64,000 bases of DNA from Nostoc flagelliforme FACHB-838. GTDB taxonomy: Bacteria > Cyanobacteriota > Cyanobacteriia > Cyanobacteriales > Nostocaceae. Made by a program: the position numbers and the translations under genes. The notes below the pieces were generated by a model, which saw only the letters and a list, made by a program, of their open reading frames with translations, searched no databases and was not told where the DNA came from. Below are positions 25,896 through 35,198 of the stretch, one piece after another (positions within the stretch are counted from its first letter, which is position 1; each line of letters starts with the position of its first letter). The DNA is taken from contig NZ_JACJSI010000035.1 of assembly GCF_014698065.1 (NCBI RefSeq), positions 1-64,000 of the forward strand. Reading direction: 5' to 3'.

Positions 25896-27200
25896 GTGTC
25901 CCAAGTTGTTTTAGAAAACGTTTATAAAAGTTTTTCCCCGCGTAAAGGGGAAGGTGTCACCTCACAAACCCAATCTTCCCTTCCGTCTGGGGAGAAAAAT
26001 GATGCAGCGCAAGAACGTGCGGGAACTGTTAACGTCTTGCGGCGGATTAACCTGACGATCGCAGATGGCGAGTTTATGGTGCTGGTAGGCCCTTCTGGTT
26101 GTGGTAAAAGCACCCTGCTACGGTTAATCGCTGGGTTAGAAGTGATGACTGGCGGTAATATCTGGATAGGCGATCGCTTGATCAATGACCTACCGCCCAA
26201 AGAACGCGACATCGCAATGGTGTTTCAAAATTACGCCCTTTATCCCCACATGACGGTGTATGACAACATCGCCTTTGGGTTACGCCGCCGTTCTGGGAGA
26301 GCAGAGGAAGAAATGACCCCCTCATCTCCATATCTTCGGGCGTGGGCGGAAAATCTTTTTGTGGGGGCTACAAGAAAGTTACCTAAAGGATTGCGCTACA
26401 CTTCTGACAAAGAACGAGCAGTGAATGAGCAGGTGCGTAGTGTTGCTCAACTGTTGCAAATCGAAACATTACTGAATCGCTTACCCAAACAGCTATCTGG
26501 GGGACAAAGACAACGGGTTGCATTGGGAAGAGCGATCGCGCGTGACCCCCAAGTATTCTTAATGGATGAGCCGCTTTCTAACTTAGATGCCAAACTACGG
26601 GCGGAAACCCGCGCCCAAATTGTCAAATTGCAGCGTCAATTGGGGACAACGACAATTTACGTTACCCATGACCAAACCGAAGCGATGACAATGGGCGATC
26701 GCATTGCAATTATGTCTGAGGGTAAAATTCAGCAAGTTGCTTCTCCCTTAGAACTTTACAATCGCCCTGCCAATCTTTTTGTAGCAGAATTCATTGGTTC
26801 ACCACCGATGAATTTTATTTCTGTGGAATTTCATGCCCCACAGTTGATTACTCATTCTCAGTTGCGTTTCACCCTTCCAGAAGTTTGGGGAAAAGCTTTA
26901 CAAAAATATGATGGAAAAACTCTAATTTTAGGCATTCGTCCAGAACACTTGAACTTGAGTATGCCTGCTACTAAAAATCTACCAGTACAAGTAGATTTGG
27001 TAGAGAATTTAGGTAACGATTCTTTCTTGTCTGTTAGGATTGCCGAACCTGGTTCTCAACCTGCGACTACAGCCAATTCCCTACAAGTGCGAATACCACC
27101 AGACCGATTTGTACAAGTCGGCGAGCAACTTTGGTTATCTCTAACTCCAGAAAAAATTCACTTTTTTGACCCAGAAACCGAGTTAGCGATATTTCCCTAA
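25896..27200 (+). CDS. Sugar-type ABC transporter ATP-binding protein (UgpC/MalK-like)
   Basis: The 434-residue product starts with GTG. It has Walker A GPSGCGKST, the Q-loop VFQNYALYPHMTVYDN, signature LSGGQRQR, Walker B VFLMDEPLSNLDAK, the switch THDQTEAMTMGDR, and a C-terminal TOBE/MalK regulatory domain (about 300-434). Such ATPases serve sugar or glycerol-phosphate importers whose permeases lie elsewhere. Two inserts are present: residues about 14-45 (a charged, Ser-rich segment before the core) and about 133-180 (helical; of a kind seen in cyanobacterial relatives). The first looks derived from intergenic repeat DNA. Confidence 0.88.
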   Translation: MSQVVLENVYKSFSPRKGEGVTSQTQSSLPSGEKNDAAQERAGTVNVLRRINLTIADGEFMVLVGPSGCGKSTLLRLIAGLEVMTGGNIWIGDRLINDLPPKERDIAMVFQNYALYPHMTVYDNIAFGLRRRSGRAEEEMTPSSPYLRAWAENLFVGATRKLPKGLRYTSDKERAVNEQVRSVAQLLQIETLLNRLPKQLSGGQRQRVALGRAIARDPQVFLMDEPLSNLDAKLRAETRAQIVKLQRQLGTTTIYVTHDQTEAMTMGDRIAIMSEGKIQQVASPLELYNRPANLFVAEFIGSPPMNFISVEFHAPQLITHSQLRFTLPEVWGKALQKYDGKTLILGIRPEHLNLSMPATKNLPVQVDLVENLGNDSFLSVRIAEPGSQPATTANSLQVRIPPDRFVQVGEQLWLSLTPEKIHFFDPETELAIFP

Positions 27201-27387
27201 AACTATCCGCGTCTAATTGGTAGAATACGCACTCTGGATTGGGCTTGGTCAACAGTGAGATTTTGCATAGCTGTTGCAAAGTGGGGGTGAGGTTATTGGA
27301 TTGAACAACCAAAAATGGCCGCGTCAATTTTTTTCATTATCGAACTTTCACCATCTTTCAGGCTAACTGATTGCTAATGTTAAAAGT

Positions 27388-27639
27388 TTGGAGTACCTCA
27401 ACACGACTTTGAAGTACCTCAACACGACTTTGGAGTACCTCAACACGACTTTGGAGTACTTCAACACGACTTTGAAGTACCTCAACACGACTTTGGAGTA
27501 CCTCAACACGACTTTTAAGTACCTCAACACGACTTTGGAGTACCTCAACACGACTTTTAAGTACCTCAATACAACTTTGGAGTACCTCAACACGACTTTC
27601 AAGTACTTCAACACGACTTTCAAGTACTTCAACATGACT
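27388..27639. repeat. Twelve tandem copies of a 21-bp repeat
   Basis: Exactly 12 units of 21 bp, consensus TTGGAGTACCTCAACACGACT, follow one another with few substitutions, mainly in the third and fourth positions. As 21 is a multiple of three, several frames stay open on both strands. The minus frame 27358-27669 reads a heptapeptide, VEVLQSR, with Val and Leu at coiled-coil a and d positions, from a GTG without a clear ribosome site. The plus frame reads Asn-Thr-rich heptads. Whether any is expressed is unknown, so the tract is annotated as a repeat. Confidence 0.9.
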
Positions 27640-27840
27640 TCGAGGTATCGCCTTTATTTTTAAGAACACTTATCCGAATGATTACACCTAGCTTGAAAGA
27701 ATAAACCATCAATAATTAGCGATCGCTGCGTCAACGCCAAAGGCGATGCCTACGGCGGCAAGCTACGCACCTCACGCAGTACACCCAACTTTCACAAGTG
27801 CGTAGGCGTAGCCTAGCGTAAGCATAGCTCCTGTATCTTA

Positions 27841-28593
27841 CTAATTTGTAGAACTGCTAAAAGATAGTGCAGATGCTTCTACAAGATGCAGATGGTGGCG
27901 TTTCCAAAAACTCAAAATCTCTTCACCAACCTGTTGAGGATAGAAGTAGTGAAAAAAATGATATCCTTCTGGGCATTCCCAGAGTTTATCTTCTGGCTTC
28001 AACCAATTCAACCAGTCATGCAATACAGTTGAGTTGACTACTGGATCGCTCTTGCTACCACATACCATCATTGGCATAGAAACTCCACCCTTGGGTAAAT
28101 AAACCAACTTAAACAAAGAGTGTGGCGAGGGAGATTGTTCTAAATCTCTATCTAAAGCAGCTACTAACTTCTTAGTGGTGTGAGGCGGTTGATTTCCAAA
28201 AAGACTGCGAACGCTGCTTGCCAAAACTAGTTCACGGCTGATACTAAAAAGTTGTCGTTGAAAGTAATAGTGAGCTTGCCAATTGTTTGCAGGTTGAGCA
28301 GCTACAGCCAGCAAAATGAGCGATCGCACTTTTTGGGGAAATTGCCGCGCAAAGGTTAAGGCGATCGCACCACTCATCCCATGACCGGCTAAATGCACGG
28401 GGCGATCGCGCCATTTTAAAAAATCATACAGCAACTCCACAGCTTGATCTATGGAACTGGCTTCATCTTTGGTTTGCTGGTATTGCCACTGGGCGATTCT
28501 CATATACGCAGATAAGTATTGAAGTAATGGTTTATCAAAACGCTTCAAAGCAGGACTAGCATTTAACCACAGAACATCAAATGAATCAGACAT
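27841..28593 (-). CDS. Alpha/beta hydrolase
   Basis: The 250-residue product has a hydrolase fold with the nucleophile elbow GHGMSG (Ser near residue 74), Asp in CGSKSDPVV and His in EGYHFFHYF. There is no signal peptide, so it is probably cytoplasmic. The strand before the elbow, RPVHLAGHG, and SLILLAVAAQP after it are typical. The substrate is unknown. A 150-bp repeat-rich stretch with GCGTAGGCGTAGCC words lies downstream, next to the 21-bp tandem array. Confidence 0.82.
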   Translation of the reverse strand: MSDSFDVLWLNASPALKRFDKPLLQYLSAYMRIAQWQYQQTKDEASSIDQAVELLYDFLKWRDRPVHLAGHGMSGAIALTFARQFPQKVRSLILLAVAAQPANNWQAHYYFQRQLFSISRELVLASSVRSLFGNQPPHTTKKLVAALDRDLEQSPSPHSLFKLVYLPKGGVSMPMMVCGSKSDPVVNSTVLHDWLNWLKPEDKLWECPEGYHFFHYFYPQQVGEEILSFWKRHHLHLVEASALSFSSSTN

Positions 28594-28998
28594 AAATACC
28601 TATAACTTCTAAATTATTAATTTCAGTAGGGGTATACAAGCTGTGCGTCCCTAATCTCTACAGACTAACCGCACTACCAAACTCATCCCGAATTTTTTCA
28701 GCATCAGATTCAGTGTTACCAGTTTAATTACCGGAGAATAGACCGGTTTTTTTCGACATATTGTTACCTGATATATAGTTTTGCGATTCTCCTTCCCTAT
28801 GGGACGCTGCACGAGCGCAATAATTTACGCAAGGATACTTATTTGCCTTGCTTGTTGAAATTTATTAGGGGCCTAATGACTATCTATCTCAATAACTTTA
28901 AAGATATCGTACCAGACTTATTGAAATTTTTTATCATTTAATTTGATTTAAGTTTTGTAAAGTATTTCAGGAAACAAACAAATTGCAGAAAAAGCTAT
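28594..28998. other. Intergenic region before the toxin-antitoxin genes
   Basis: About 400 bp. A short stem ACCGG (28730-28734) and CCGGT (28743-28747), followed by seven T residues, could end a plus-strand transcript. No gene upstream of it on that strand is evident. The rest is AT-rich without recognisable signals. Confidence 0.35.
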
Positions 28999-29022
28999 AC
29001 TTGTACAATAAAGAGTACAAGT
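28999..29022. promoter_or_regulatory. Palindromic operator of the yefM-yoeB operon
   Basis: A perfect inverted repeat ACTTGTAC - 8 bp - GTACAAGT ends nine bases before the yefM start codon. The TGTAC core matches the known palindromic recognition core of YefM-type antitoxins. It should bind the YefM-YoeB complex and mediate conditional autorepression. The identification rests on motif and position. Confidence 0.75.
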
Positions 29023-29031
29023 TGTGGCAAG

Positions 29032-29286
29032 ATGAAAGTTATCTCTTTTAGCGAGGCGAGAAATAGCCTGAAGACGGTTTTAGATCGAGTGACGGAAGAT
29101 GCCGACTATACGATCATCACCAGACGGGATGCGGATGATGCGGTGGTGATGTCGCTGGAGTTTTTCAATAGTCTGATGGAGACTGTGCATTTACTGAAGT
29201 CTCCGGCAAATGCAGCTCATTTGGAACGTTCTATTGCTCAATTTAAGCAGGGAAAAGTCGTGGAACGAGATTTGCTGAATGACTAG
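29032..29286 (+). CDS. yefM: YefM/Phd-type antitoxin
   Basis: The 84-residue product starts MKVISFSEARNSLKTVLDRV, the Phd/YefM DNA-binding dimer domain. It continues with YTIITRRDADDAVVMSLEFFNSL and ends in a toxin-binding tail (HLERSIAQFKQGKVVERDL). It neutralises the ribosome-dependent RNase encoded next and represses the operon through the palindrome just upstream. Its end overlaps the toxin start by eight bases. Confidence 0.94.
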   Translation: MKVISFSEARNSLKTVLDRVTEDADYTIITRRDADDAVVMSLEFFNSLMETVHLLKSPANAAHLERSIAQFKQGKVVERDLLND

Positions 29287-29539
29287 AATGCTGGCATGGA
29301 CGGATGAGGCTTGGGCTGATTATCTTTACTGGCAAGGGCAAGACAAGAAGACACTCAAAAGAATCAATAAACTGATTCAGGAGATGATGCGGATGCCTTT
29401 TGAGGGTATAGGTAAGCCAGAACCTCTACGGGAAAATTTAGCTGGATTTTGGTCGCGGCGAATTGATGATGCAAATCGTTTGGTTTATGCGGTGGAGGAT
29501 GCCTATTTAACGATTATTTCTTGTCGATACCATCATTAA
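29279..29539 (+). CDS. yoeB: YoeB-type mRNA interferase toxin
   Basis: The 86-residue product fits YoeB in length and motif. Glu48, Arg67 and His85 correspond to the E. coli catalytic residues Glu46, Arg65 and His83, and the C-terminus CRYHH keeps the conserved Tyr-His. It cleaves mRNA in the ribosomal A site when the antitoxin is degraded. The reading frame is intact, so the pair looks functional, unlike the other toxin-antitoxin remnants near 57-60 kb. Confidence 0.94.
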   Translation: MTRMLAWTDEAWADYLYWQGQDKKTLKRINKLIQEMMRMPFEGIGKPEPLRENLAGFWSRRIDDANRLVYAVEDAYLTIISCRYHH

Positions 29540-29889
29540 ACTTGAGACAAATCGCGTCATGTACGCGATGTTGTCCGTCAATATTAATCAATAACTATTT
29601 TAAGTATATTTTTTTGAAAGCACAGTAAATTACAATATTGATATACGGATTACAAAATAAAAACTAGATGAGGCCGCAAGAATACTTGTTGCTTAATTAG
29701 GCAGAAACCTCGCACCGACTCGAACAGAAGCGGTGAGATGAATGTCCGAACAAAAAGGATTTCTAACTTACCCTCCATCGACTCAAACTAAGTGCCTTAC
29801 GATATCCTCACAAAATGTTCCTGATGATTACTGGTTTCAAAAATTACTTCGGTAAAGGAAGCTAGAGGAAGTAAGTTTTTTGGGCATTT
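29540..29889. other. Unassigned 350-bp region, possibly structured
   Basis: Between yoeB and a small secreted protein gene lies a stretch with higher GC and local pairing, for example CACCG (29714-29718) and CGGTG (29731-29735). It is flanked by AT-rich sequence. It is not a tRNA, and no riboswitch is recognised. It could be a leader RNA or remnant DNA. Confidence 0.3.
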
Positions 29890-30192
29890 ATGAAATTAAT
29901 CCAAATACTAAAAGTAGCTGTAATTCCTGTTTTGACTGTATTTAGCTTTGTGTCTGCATCAAACATAGCACTAGCCGACTACTTAAATAGTCAGGGGTCA
30001 GGAGGTAATTACCGTTATGAATTATGGTCTACTGATGATAATAGTTATTACTATGTGAAAGTTTGGTTATATGAAGCAAGTCCAGAAAGTGACCAATACA
30101 CCACAAGTGCAACATTCCCCTCTAGTAGAGAAGCTTTAATTTATTTTGATTGTAATTTTGCCGAGAAAAATTTGCCAGAATGTTCTCAATGA
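29890..30192 (+). CDS. Small secreted hypothetical protein
   Basis: The 100-residue product begins with a clear Sec signal (MKLIQILKVAVIPVLTVFSF..., cleavage near ALADY). The mature part of about 70 residues is rich in Tyr, Ser and acidic residues (NYRYELWSTDDNSYYYVKVWLYE). It has two Cys (DCNFAEKNLPEC) that could form a disulphide. No family is recognised. The ATG lacks a close Shine-Dalgarno; GAGGAAG lies about 20 bases upstream. Confidence 0.6.
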   Translation: MKLIQILKVAVIPVLTVFSFVSASNIALADYLNSQGSGGNYRYELWSTDDNSYYYVKVWLYEASPESDQYTTSATFPSSREALIYFDCNFAEKNLPECSQ

Positions 30193-30260
30193 TAATTTGT
30201 AATCTCTCTCAGCATAATTCGTAATTGCTAAGGGAATTCCAATAAATAAATTATCCAATC

Positions 30261-30356
30261 TTGTGGGGTGAGCAATATGATCGCCCAGTTTATCATGGCG
30301 GACAAGATGCCTACCCCACAATAAATAATTGAATATTTTTTTATTTGGAAGTCCCT
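30261..30356 (-). repeat. Interspersed repeat: AGGGACTT head plus a GTGGGGT hairpin
   Basis: Read on the minus strand it starts with the head AGGGACTTCCA...TAAAAAAATAT and continues into an inverted repeat whose outer arms are TTGTGGGGT (30261-30269) and ACCCCACAA (30313-30321), with a nested TCGCC/GGCGG-type pairing. The head matches the repeats at 23155 and 61817, but the hairpin is different. Confidence 0.55.
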
Positions 30357-30392
30357 AATTCGTAATTTATAATTGAATTCTTAAATTACGAA

Positions 30393-32921
30393 TTATACTT
30401 CAGCAGGTTGGTATTCTTGTTGTCTTTCCACAAAAGTCTGAACACGGGTGCGGTAGTTTCTCACAGTCTCATCTACCCATTCGCGATCGTTGCTATTTGC
30501 ATATAAATGCACCAGTGGTTCGCTAGCATCTGGTAAAACTAATAGCCAACTGTCATCGTAGGGTTGACAAATTTTCACTCCATCAATGAGTTCTAGGTTT
30601 TGGGCTGGGTGAGTTTCTACCAAGTAACGCATCAAAGCACCTTTGGCTGTCCACGGGCAGCGTATTGTATAAGTTTTGTGAATTACACGGGGCAATTCTG
30701 ACCGCGCAGCAGCAAGCGATCGCTCCTGTATAGTCAACATCTCAATTATCTTCGCAATGCAGAACATGGAATCAAATCCCGGATGCAGTTGTGGGAAAAT
30801 AAAACCTGTATCTCCACTACCTCCTATGACCACATTCGGGTTTTTTTGACAAGCCTCCATTAAAGCTGTCGGGTTGGCTTTGGTGCGAATCACTCTGCCA
30901 TCATGACGACGGGCGACTTGTTCAATAGCACTGGAAGCATGAACTGGTACAACTACCGTTCCTCTGGGGTTAGCCGTCAGAATCATGTCTACCATCAGTG
31001 CAGTTAAAGTTTCCCCACGAATTGGGTAGCCGGATTCATCAACTAAAATTAGTTGTTCTCCATTAGCGGATACTTGCACACCAAAGTTAGCTTTTAATGC
31101 CTCTACTACATGACCTAACTGAGTCAGCAGTCCTTCGCGATCTGTGATTGACATCGCCGTTTTATTGACACTGGCATTCAGTACTACTGCATCAGCACCA
31201 AATTTATCTAGCATTTGGGGTAAAACTGCCCCGGATACAGCATAAACATAGTCAATTACTACTTTTGCGCGGCTGTTGCGGAGTGTATGAACATGCAAAA
31301 GTTTCTCAAAAGCAGTGCAGTAGCGATCCATGACTTGGCTAGGATAAGATACATCGCCAATTTCATGAATTAGCGCCCGTCGCATATCCTCCTTAAAGTA
31401 AGCCCCTTCAATTTTCTTTTCCAGGGCTTTGGTGATATTAATGCCTTTGGTATCCATGAATTCAACCAAAATGTAATCAGGGCGGTCGGGGTGTACCCTC
31501 ACATGAATACCACCAGCTACCGACATTGTGGGTATAACTGTACGGGCGATGGGGATAGCTGTAGCATCAAGGTTTTGAATATCAATACCTACTGACATTA
31601 AACCAGCAATGAGCGATCGCGTCACCATTCGAGAGACATTACGCTGGTCACGGGAAACTGTTACTTTAGATCCTGGTTTTAAGGTAGAACCGTAAGCAGA
31701 TCCCAATTTCACGGCGAATTCTGGGGTGATGTCGATATTAGCTAATCCTTGCACACCACGTTGCCCAAATAAATTTCGTTGGGCGGTGTTTCCCCAAATT
31801 AAGTTAATGTTTAAAACTGCACCTGACTCAATCTTTTTACTGGGCCAAACACGCACGCCAGGGCTAATTTGGGCTTCTTCTCCCACTGTAGAAAGCGAAC
31901 CGACAACAGCAGCTTCTAATACTTGAGCGCGGCGGTCTACACGAGTGCCACGGGAAATAACGCAGGCAGAAAGAGCTACTTCCTCGCCAATAAATGCCCC
32001 ATTCCAGACTATGGGACGTTTGAGATTCGCATCAGCACCAATAGTGACATTATCTCCAATTACGGTTCCTGCCTCAATCTGGACTCTTGCACCGATCCGA
32101 CAATTGTCACCAATTACTGCTGGGGTTTCAATCACAGCCGTCTGGTCGATATAAGTATTTTGACCCACCCATAACTCATGGGAAACTTCTTTGTAGGCAA
32201 AATCGAGATTTACCTTGCGATCTAATGCATCATACTGAGCTTCACGATAAGCGTCTAAGTGACCAACATCACACCAGTAACCTTGAGCAATGTAACCATA
32301 CATTGGCTCATCTTTTGCTAGTAGTAAGGGAAATAAGTCTTTGGAAAAGTCGCATTCAATATTTGCTGGCAGATATTCTAAAACTTCTGGTTCGAGAATG
32401 TAAGTGCCAGTGTTGACGGTATCGGAAAAAATTTCACTACTAGAAGGTTTTTCTAAAAATCGCCGAATCCGTCTTTCCTCATCGGTAATCACCACCCCAA
32501 ACTCAATTGGATTGGGAACCCTCGTCAAAATCAAAGTAGCTTTCGACTTATTTTGTTTGTGAAATGCGATCGCTGCCGTTAGGTCAAAATCTGTTATGCT
32601 ATCACCGCTAATGACTAAAAAAGTTTCATCAAGAAGTTCAGCAATGTTTTTCACACAGCCTGCTGTACCCAAGGGTTGATCTTCTTCGACGGCATAAGTC
32701 ATCTGGACACCAAAATCGCTGCCATCTTGAAAATAATCTCGCAAGACATCAGGTAAATAATGCAGTGTCGCAATCACTTCTGTAATTTGATGTCGTTTAA
32801 GGAGATTGATAATATGTTCGGCAATTGGTCGATTAAGGATCGGCACCATCGGTTTGGGCAGATCGCAAGTTAACGGGCGAAGCCGCGTTCCCGAACCCCC
32901 CGCCATTAGTACTGCACGCAT
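30393..32921 (-). CDS. Sugar-1-phosphate nucleotidyltransferase fused to a degenerate phosphomannomutase domain
   Basis: The 842-residue product has a nucleotidyltransferase domain (1-235; [23 protein letters not shown]), a left-handed beta-helix (about 250-375) and a phosphohexomutase-like domain (about 385-830). It is usually annotated as mannose-1-phosphate guanylyltransferase/phosphomannomutase. In the mutase part, every catalytic loop is changed. The phosphoserine motif TASHNP is replaced near 474-481 by VRVHPDRP. The Mg loop DGDxDR reads SANGEQ (618-623). The sugar loop GEESG reads GSGDTG, and the phosphate loop RPSGTEP reads LPDASEP. The mutase half is therefore probably a pseudoenzyme with a regulatory or structural role; the transferase half looks intact. 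Confidence 0.9.
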   Translation of the reverse strand: MRAVLMAGGSGTRLRPLTCDLPKPMVPILNRPIAEHIINLLKRHQITEVIATLHYLPDVLRDYFQDGSDFGVQMTYAVEEDQPLGTAGCVKNIAELLDETFLVISGDSITDFDLTAAIAFHKQNKSKATLILTRVPNPIEFGVVITDEERRIRRFLEKPSSSEIFSDTVNTGTYILEPEVLEYLPANIECDFSKDLFPLLLAKDEPMYGYIAQGYWCDVGHLDAYREAQYDALDRKVNLDFAYKEVSHELWVGQNTYIDQTAVIETPAVIGDNCRIGARVQIEAGTVIGDNVTIGADANLKRPIVWNGAFIGEEVALSACVISRGTRVDRRAQVLEAAVVGSLSTVGEEAQISPGVRVWPSKKIESGAVLNINLIWGNTAQRNLFGQRGVQGLANIDITPEFAVKLGSAYGSTLKPGSKVTVSRDQRNVSRMVTRSLIAGLMSVGIDIQNLDATAIPIARTVIPTMSVAGGIHVRVHPDRPDYILVEFMDTKGINITKALEKKIEGAYFKEDMRRALIHEIGDVSYPSQVMDRYCTAFEKLLHVHTLRNSRAKVVIDYVYAVSGAVLPQMLDKFGADAVVLNASVNKTAMSITDREGLLTQLGHVVEALKANFGVQVSANGEQLILVDESGYPIRGETLTALMVDMILTANPRGTVVVPVHASSAIEQVARRHDGRVIRTKANPTALMEACQKNPNVVIGGSGDTGFIFPQLHPGFDSMFCIAKIIEMLTIQERSLAAARSELPRVIHKTYTIRCPWTAKGALMRYLVETHPAQNLELIDGVKICQPYDDSWLLVLPDASEPLVHLYANSNDREWVDETVRNYRTRVQTFVERQQEYQPAEV

Positions 32922-33224
32922 AAATCCTCCTTAGCTATTTAACAGCTTTCGCTGCTTTAAGATCGATGAGATATATTTTGTTCTTCCTTCTTTAGTGTCC
33001 TATGGATATTCATATTTGAGGAACTTTCACAAGATGCAATATAGATTGGGCATGAGACACTGGTACTGTGCAACGCCGTAAAGCCTGCGGCATAGATACG
33101 CTTAGGGCGCAGCCTCTCGTAGAGAAGTACTGGGGATAGGGAAGAGGACTTGGAGACAAGGGGAAAGATTTGTTGCAAGTTCTCCACTCAAATCACCTTG
33201 TTCTGCTCCCTCCCCTGCCTTCCT
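32922..33224. other. Intergenic region with repeat-like sequence
   Basis: About 300 bp. Near 33070-33125 it contains CGTAAAGCCTGCGGCATAGATACG-type multicopy repeat words, and the rest is filler. The frame 32957-33187 through it has no family similarity and is not supported. Confidence 0.4.
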
Positions 33225-35096
33225 TTAACTCTCCTGGCAATGATAAAGTTTATATTCGTAGCCATCTACGCTAGGCATTGATTTAGTATCAGATGTAATG
33301 CATGTTTTTACGGCTTCTGCTACAGGGGCGTGAAAGTTTACCAGCCACAAGTCAAAAGGTCGTGGTAATTTCTTTAAGGTCTCTGCCAAAGCAATAGTAG
33401 AAGTATTCGGGTCTTGGCCTTGATGGGCAAGCAGAAACAGAGGATTTTGGAGTGAATTGGCAAGTTTAATCTCCCTAGCTACTCCCATCATTTCCCCAGT
33501 GTGTACATAAGTTTTGTGGGTAGTAGCAATCAGTACTGGTGTTGGGGATGTTTGTTGAATTAGTTCTACAAACAGGTCAGGGCGATAATATTTTTGATAG
33601 CCGAGATTGCAGATTACTGTAACTGCACTGAAAAAGCCCATTAACCAAATTAACATCACGGCTTTTTTCCCGTTTATTCCCCATTTACCTATACTTTTTA
33701 TCCTATTTTTCCCTTGTTCTCTTTCTATCAATTCCTTGGGAAGCTGCCAACAAACTGCGAGACTTGCGCCCAGTAAAACAACGATCGCCGGAAAGTAAAC
33801 AAAGTTATATCTAGCACCTCTCGTCAGGTCAATACCCAAGAAGTACGTAAAAATAAAGAATAAAGCGATCGCACTGATAACTACTCCAGCAAGCACCTGA
33901 ATCATAATCCGGTTTTCTGGGTGCTGTAGTTGAATCTTAATCCCACGCAACAAAATTGGTACTGCCCAAATAAAGAAAGTCAGCATCACCACTCCAGAAG
34001 GGATCACAACCCATAACTGTGAAGATTCAACTGGTAACAGAGAAATCATGGCAATCAATGTTCCTAAAGCTTGAAAAATTGGGCTTAACCAATCTAGTCC
34101 AACGCGCGAACCTCGAATCCACTCGGTCAAATTATCACGATTTCTATTCTCTAACAAGGTTGGAATCCAAATTAAACCCGCCACACAAGTGCCTACAGCA
34201 ACGGCATAGATGCGCCGCCAGGGTGGAGAAAACAGGAGAGAAAATTTGGTGTTAGTCTGCTGATGCCAAGCAAGAAAAATCAAAACTACAGCTTCTGTGC
34301 AGAGGGTGAGGCTGAAGAAGTAATGAGTAGCAATACCCAAAGCATTGATTCCTACCCAGAAAAGTGCTACCCATATAGGTAAAGGTGTGCGGTTTTGAAT
34401 ATGACGTGTGGCAATTAGTAAGCAAGTGAGGGAACCAGTTACCCATAAGATTGCCAAAGTGTAATGACGCGCTTCTTGTGCTAAAAATACGCCGTAGGGT
34501 GATACTGCGATCATGGCAGCAGTTAAGTGCCCCACCAAGTTCGAGCGAAACGCTACTCTACCTAAGACGTAAAAACACGGAATAGAGGCAGCACCGATTA
34601 TTGCTGGTAGCGATCGCGCCGCAAACAGCGATACTAATCCTCCTTCGCTAGGAAATAATTTCATCCAAAAATAAGCCAGCACGAAATACAGTGGTGGATG
34701 ATTATCTTGCGTAGCTAAGTTATGAACCACATCATCAACAGTAGCCCCTGGGTTTGGTTGCAGTGGTTGCAATAGGATATCAGGTGCGATCGCTTGATCT
34801 AGGGGAACTGATAAAAAAGTATTCCCCAAACTAAACACCAAGGTGGAAAATTCATCAGTCCAAGGAGGCTTTGCAGTCAAGTTGGCTAGGCGTAAACTGA
34901 TGCCAACGATCAACCATATCAAGTTTAGTAAGGGGTGAAGCCAGGAAGGAGGGAGGCGAACCTGCCAATTATGCCACTGCTGGCGTTTTGAGGTAGAACT
35001 TGCATCTACTATGGACACGAAATGAGCAGCAGATGCAGGTAGCAACGAGATAATTTTTCTGTAAAAATACAATGCACCTTGGAAAAAAACTCTCAT
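33225..35096 (-). CDS. GT39-type membrane glycosyltransferase
   Basis: The 623-residue product is a polytopic GT-C enzyme with about 11 membrane segments. After the first helix it has PPWTDEFSTLVF, where the acidic DE pair is the expected catalytic site of PMT/ArnT-like transferases, and then TQDNHPPLYFVLAYFWMKLF, a hallmark of the PMT_2 group. The C-terminal part (about 470-623) is a soluble domain outside the membrane. It would transfer a sugar from a polyprenyl-phosphate carrier to an outside acceptor. The adjacent GT2-GtrA protein may make or flip that carrier. Confidence 0.85.
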   Translation of the reverse strand: MRVFFQGALYFYRKIISLLPASAAHFVSIVDASSTSKRQQWHNWQVRLPPSWLHPLLNLIWLIVGISLRLANLTAKPPWTDEFSTLVFSLGNTFLSVPLDQAIAPDILLQPLQPNPGATVDDVVHNLATQDNHPPLYFVLAYFWMKLFPSEGGLVSLFAARSLPAIIGAASIPCFYVLGRVAFRSNLVGHLTAAMIAVSPYGVFLAQEARHYTLAILWVTGSLTCLLIATRHIQNRTPLPIWVALFWVGINALGIATHYFFSLTLCTEAVVLIFLAWHQQTNTKFSLLFSPPWRRIYAVAVGTCVAGLIWIPTLLENRNRDNLTEWIRGSRVGLDWLSPIFQALGTLIAMISLLPVESSQLWVVIPSGVVMLTFFIWAVPILLRGIKIQLQHPENRIMIQVLAGVVISAIALFFIFTYFLGIDLTRGARYNFVYFPAIVVLLGASLAVCWQLPKELIEREQGKNRIKSIGKWGINGKKAVMLIWLMGFFSAVTVICNLGYQKYYRPDLFVELIQQTSPTPVLIATTHKTYVHTGEMMGVAREIKLANSLQNPLFLLAHQGQDPNTSTIALAETLKKLPRPFDLWLVNFHAPVAEAVKTCITSDTKSMPSVDGYEYKLYHCQES

Positions 35097-35198
35097 TGCT
35101 GGGACTCACATGAATGGATTTGTAGATTTGACGTTTTAGATTTCAGTTCGTTCTAAAGTCTAAGAACAAAAATCAAAATCTCAAATCCCTCGTTGTGA

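Noticed and set aside
27388..27639. CRISPR-like array
   Set aside because: The 21-bp units are contiguous with no unique spacers, so it is a simple tandem repeat.
27363..27663. Two further long frames across the 21-bp repeat
   Set aside because: They are open only because the unit length is divisible by three; no start signals or flanking coding sequence support them.
29700..29740. tRNA-like T-loop word (GTTCGAGTC read on the minus strand)
   Set aside because: Neither the T stem nor an acceptor or anticodon arm can be formed around it.
32957..33187. 76-residue frame between the glycan genes
   Set aside because: It lies in repeat-like filler and has no recognisable features.
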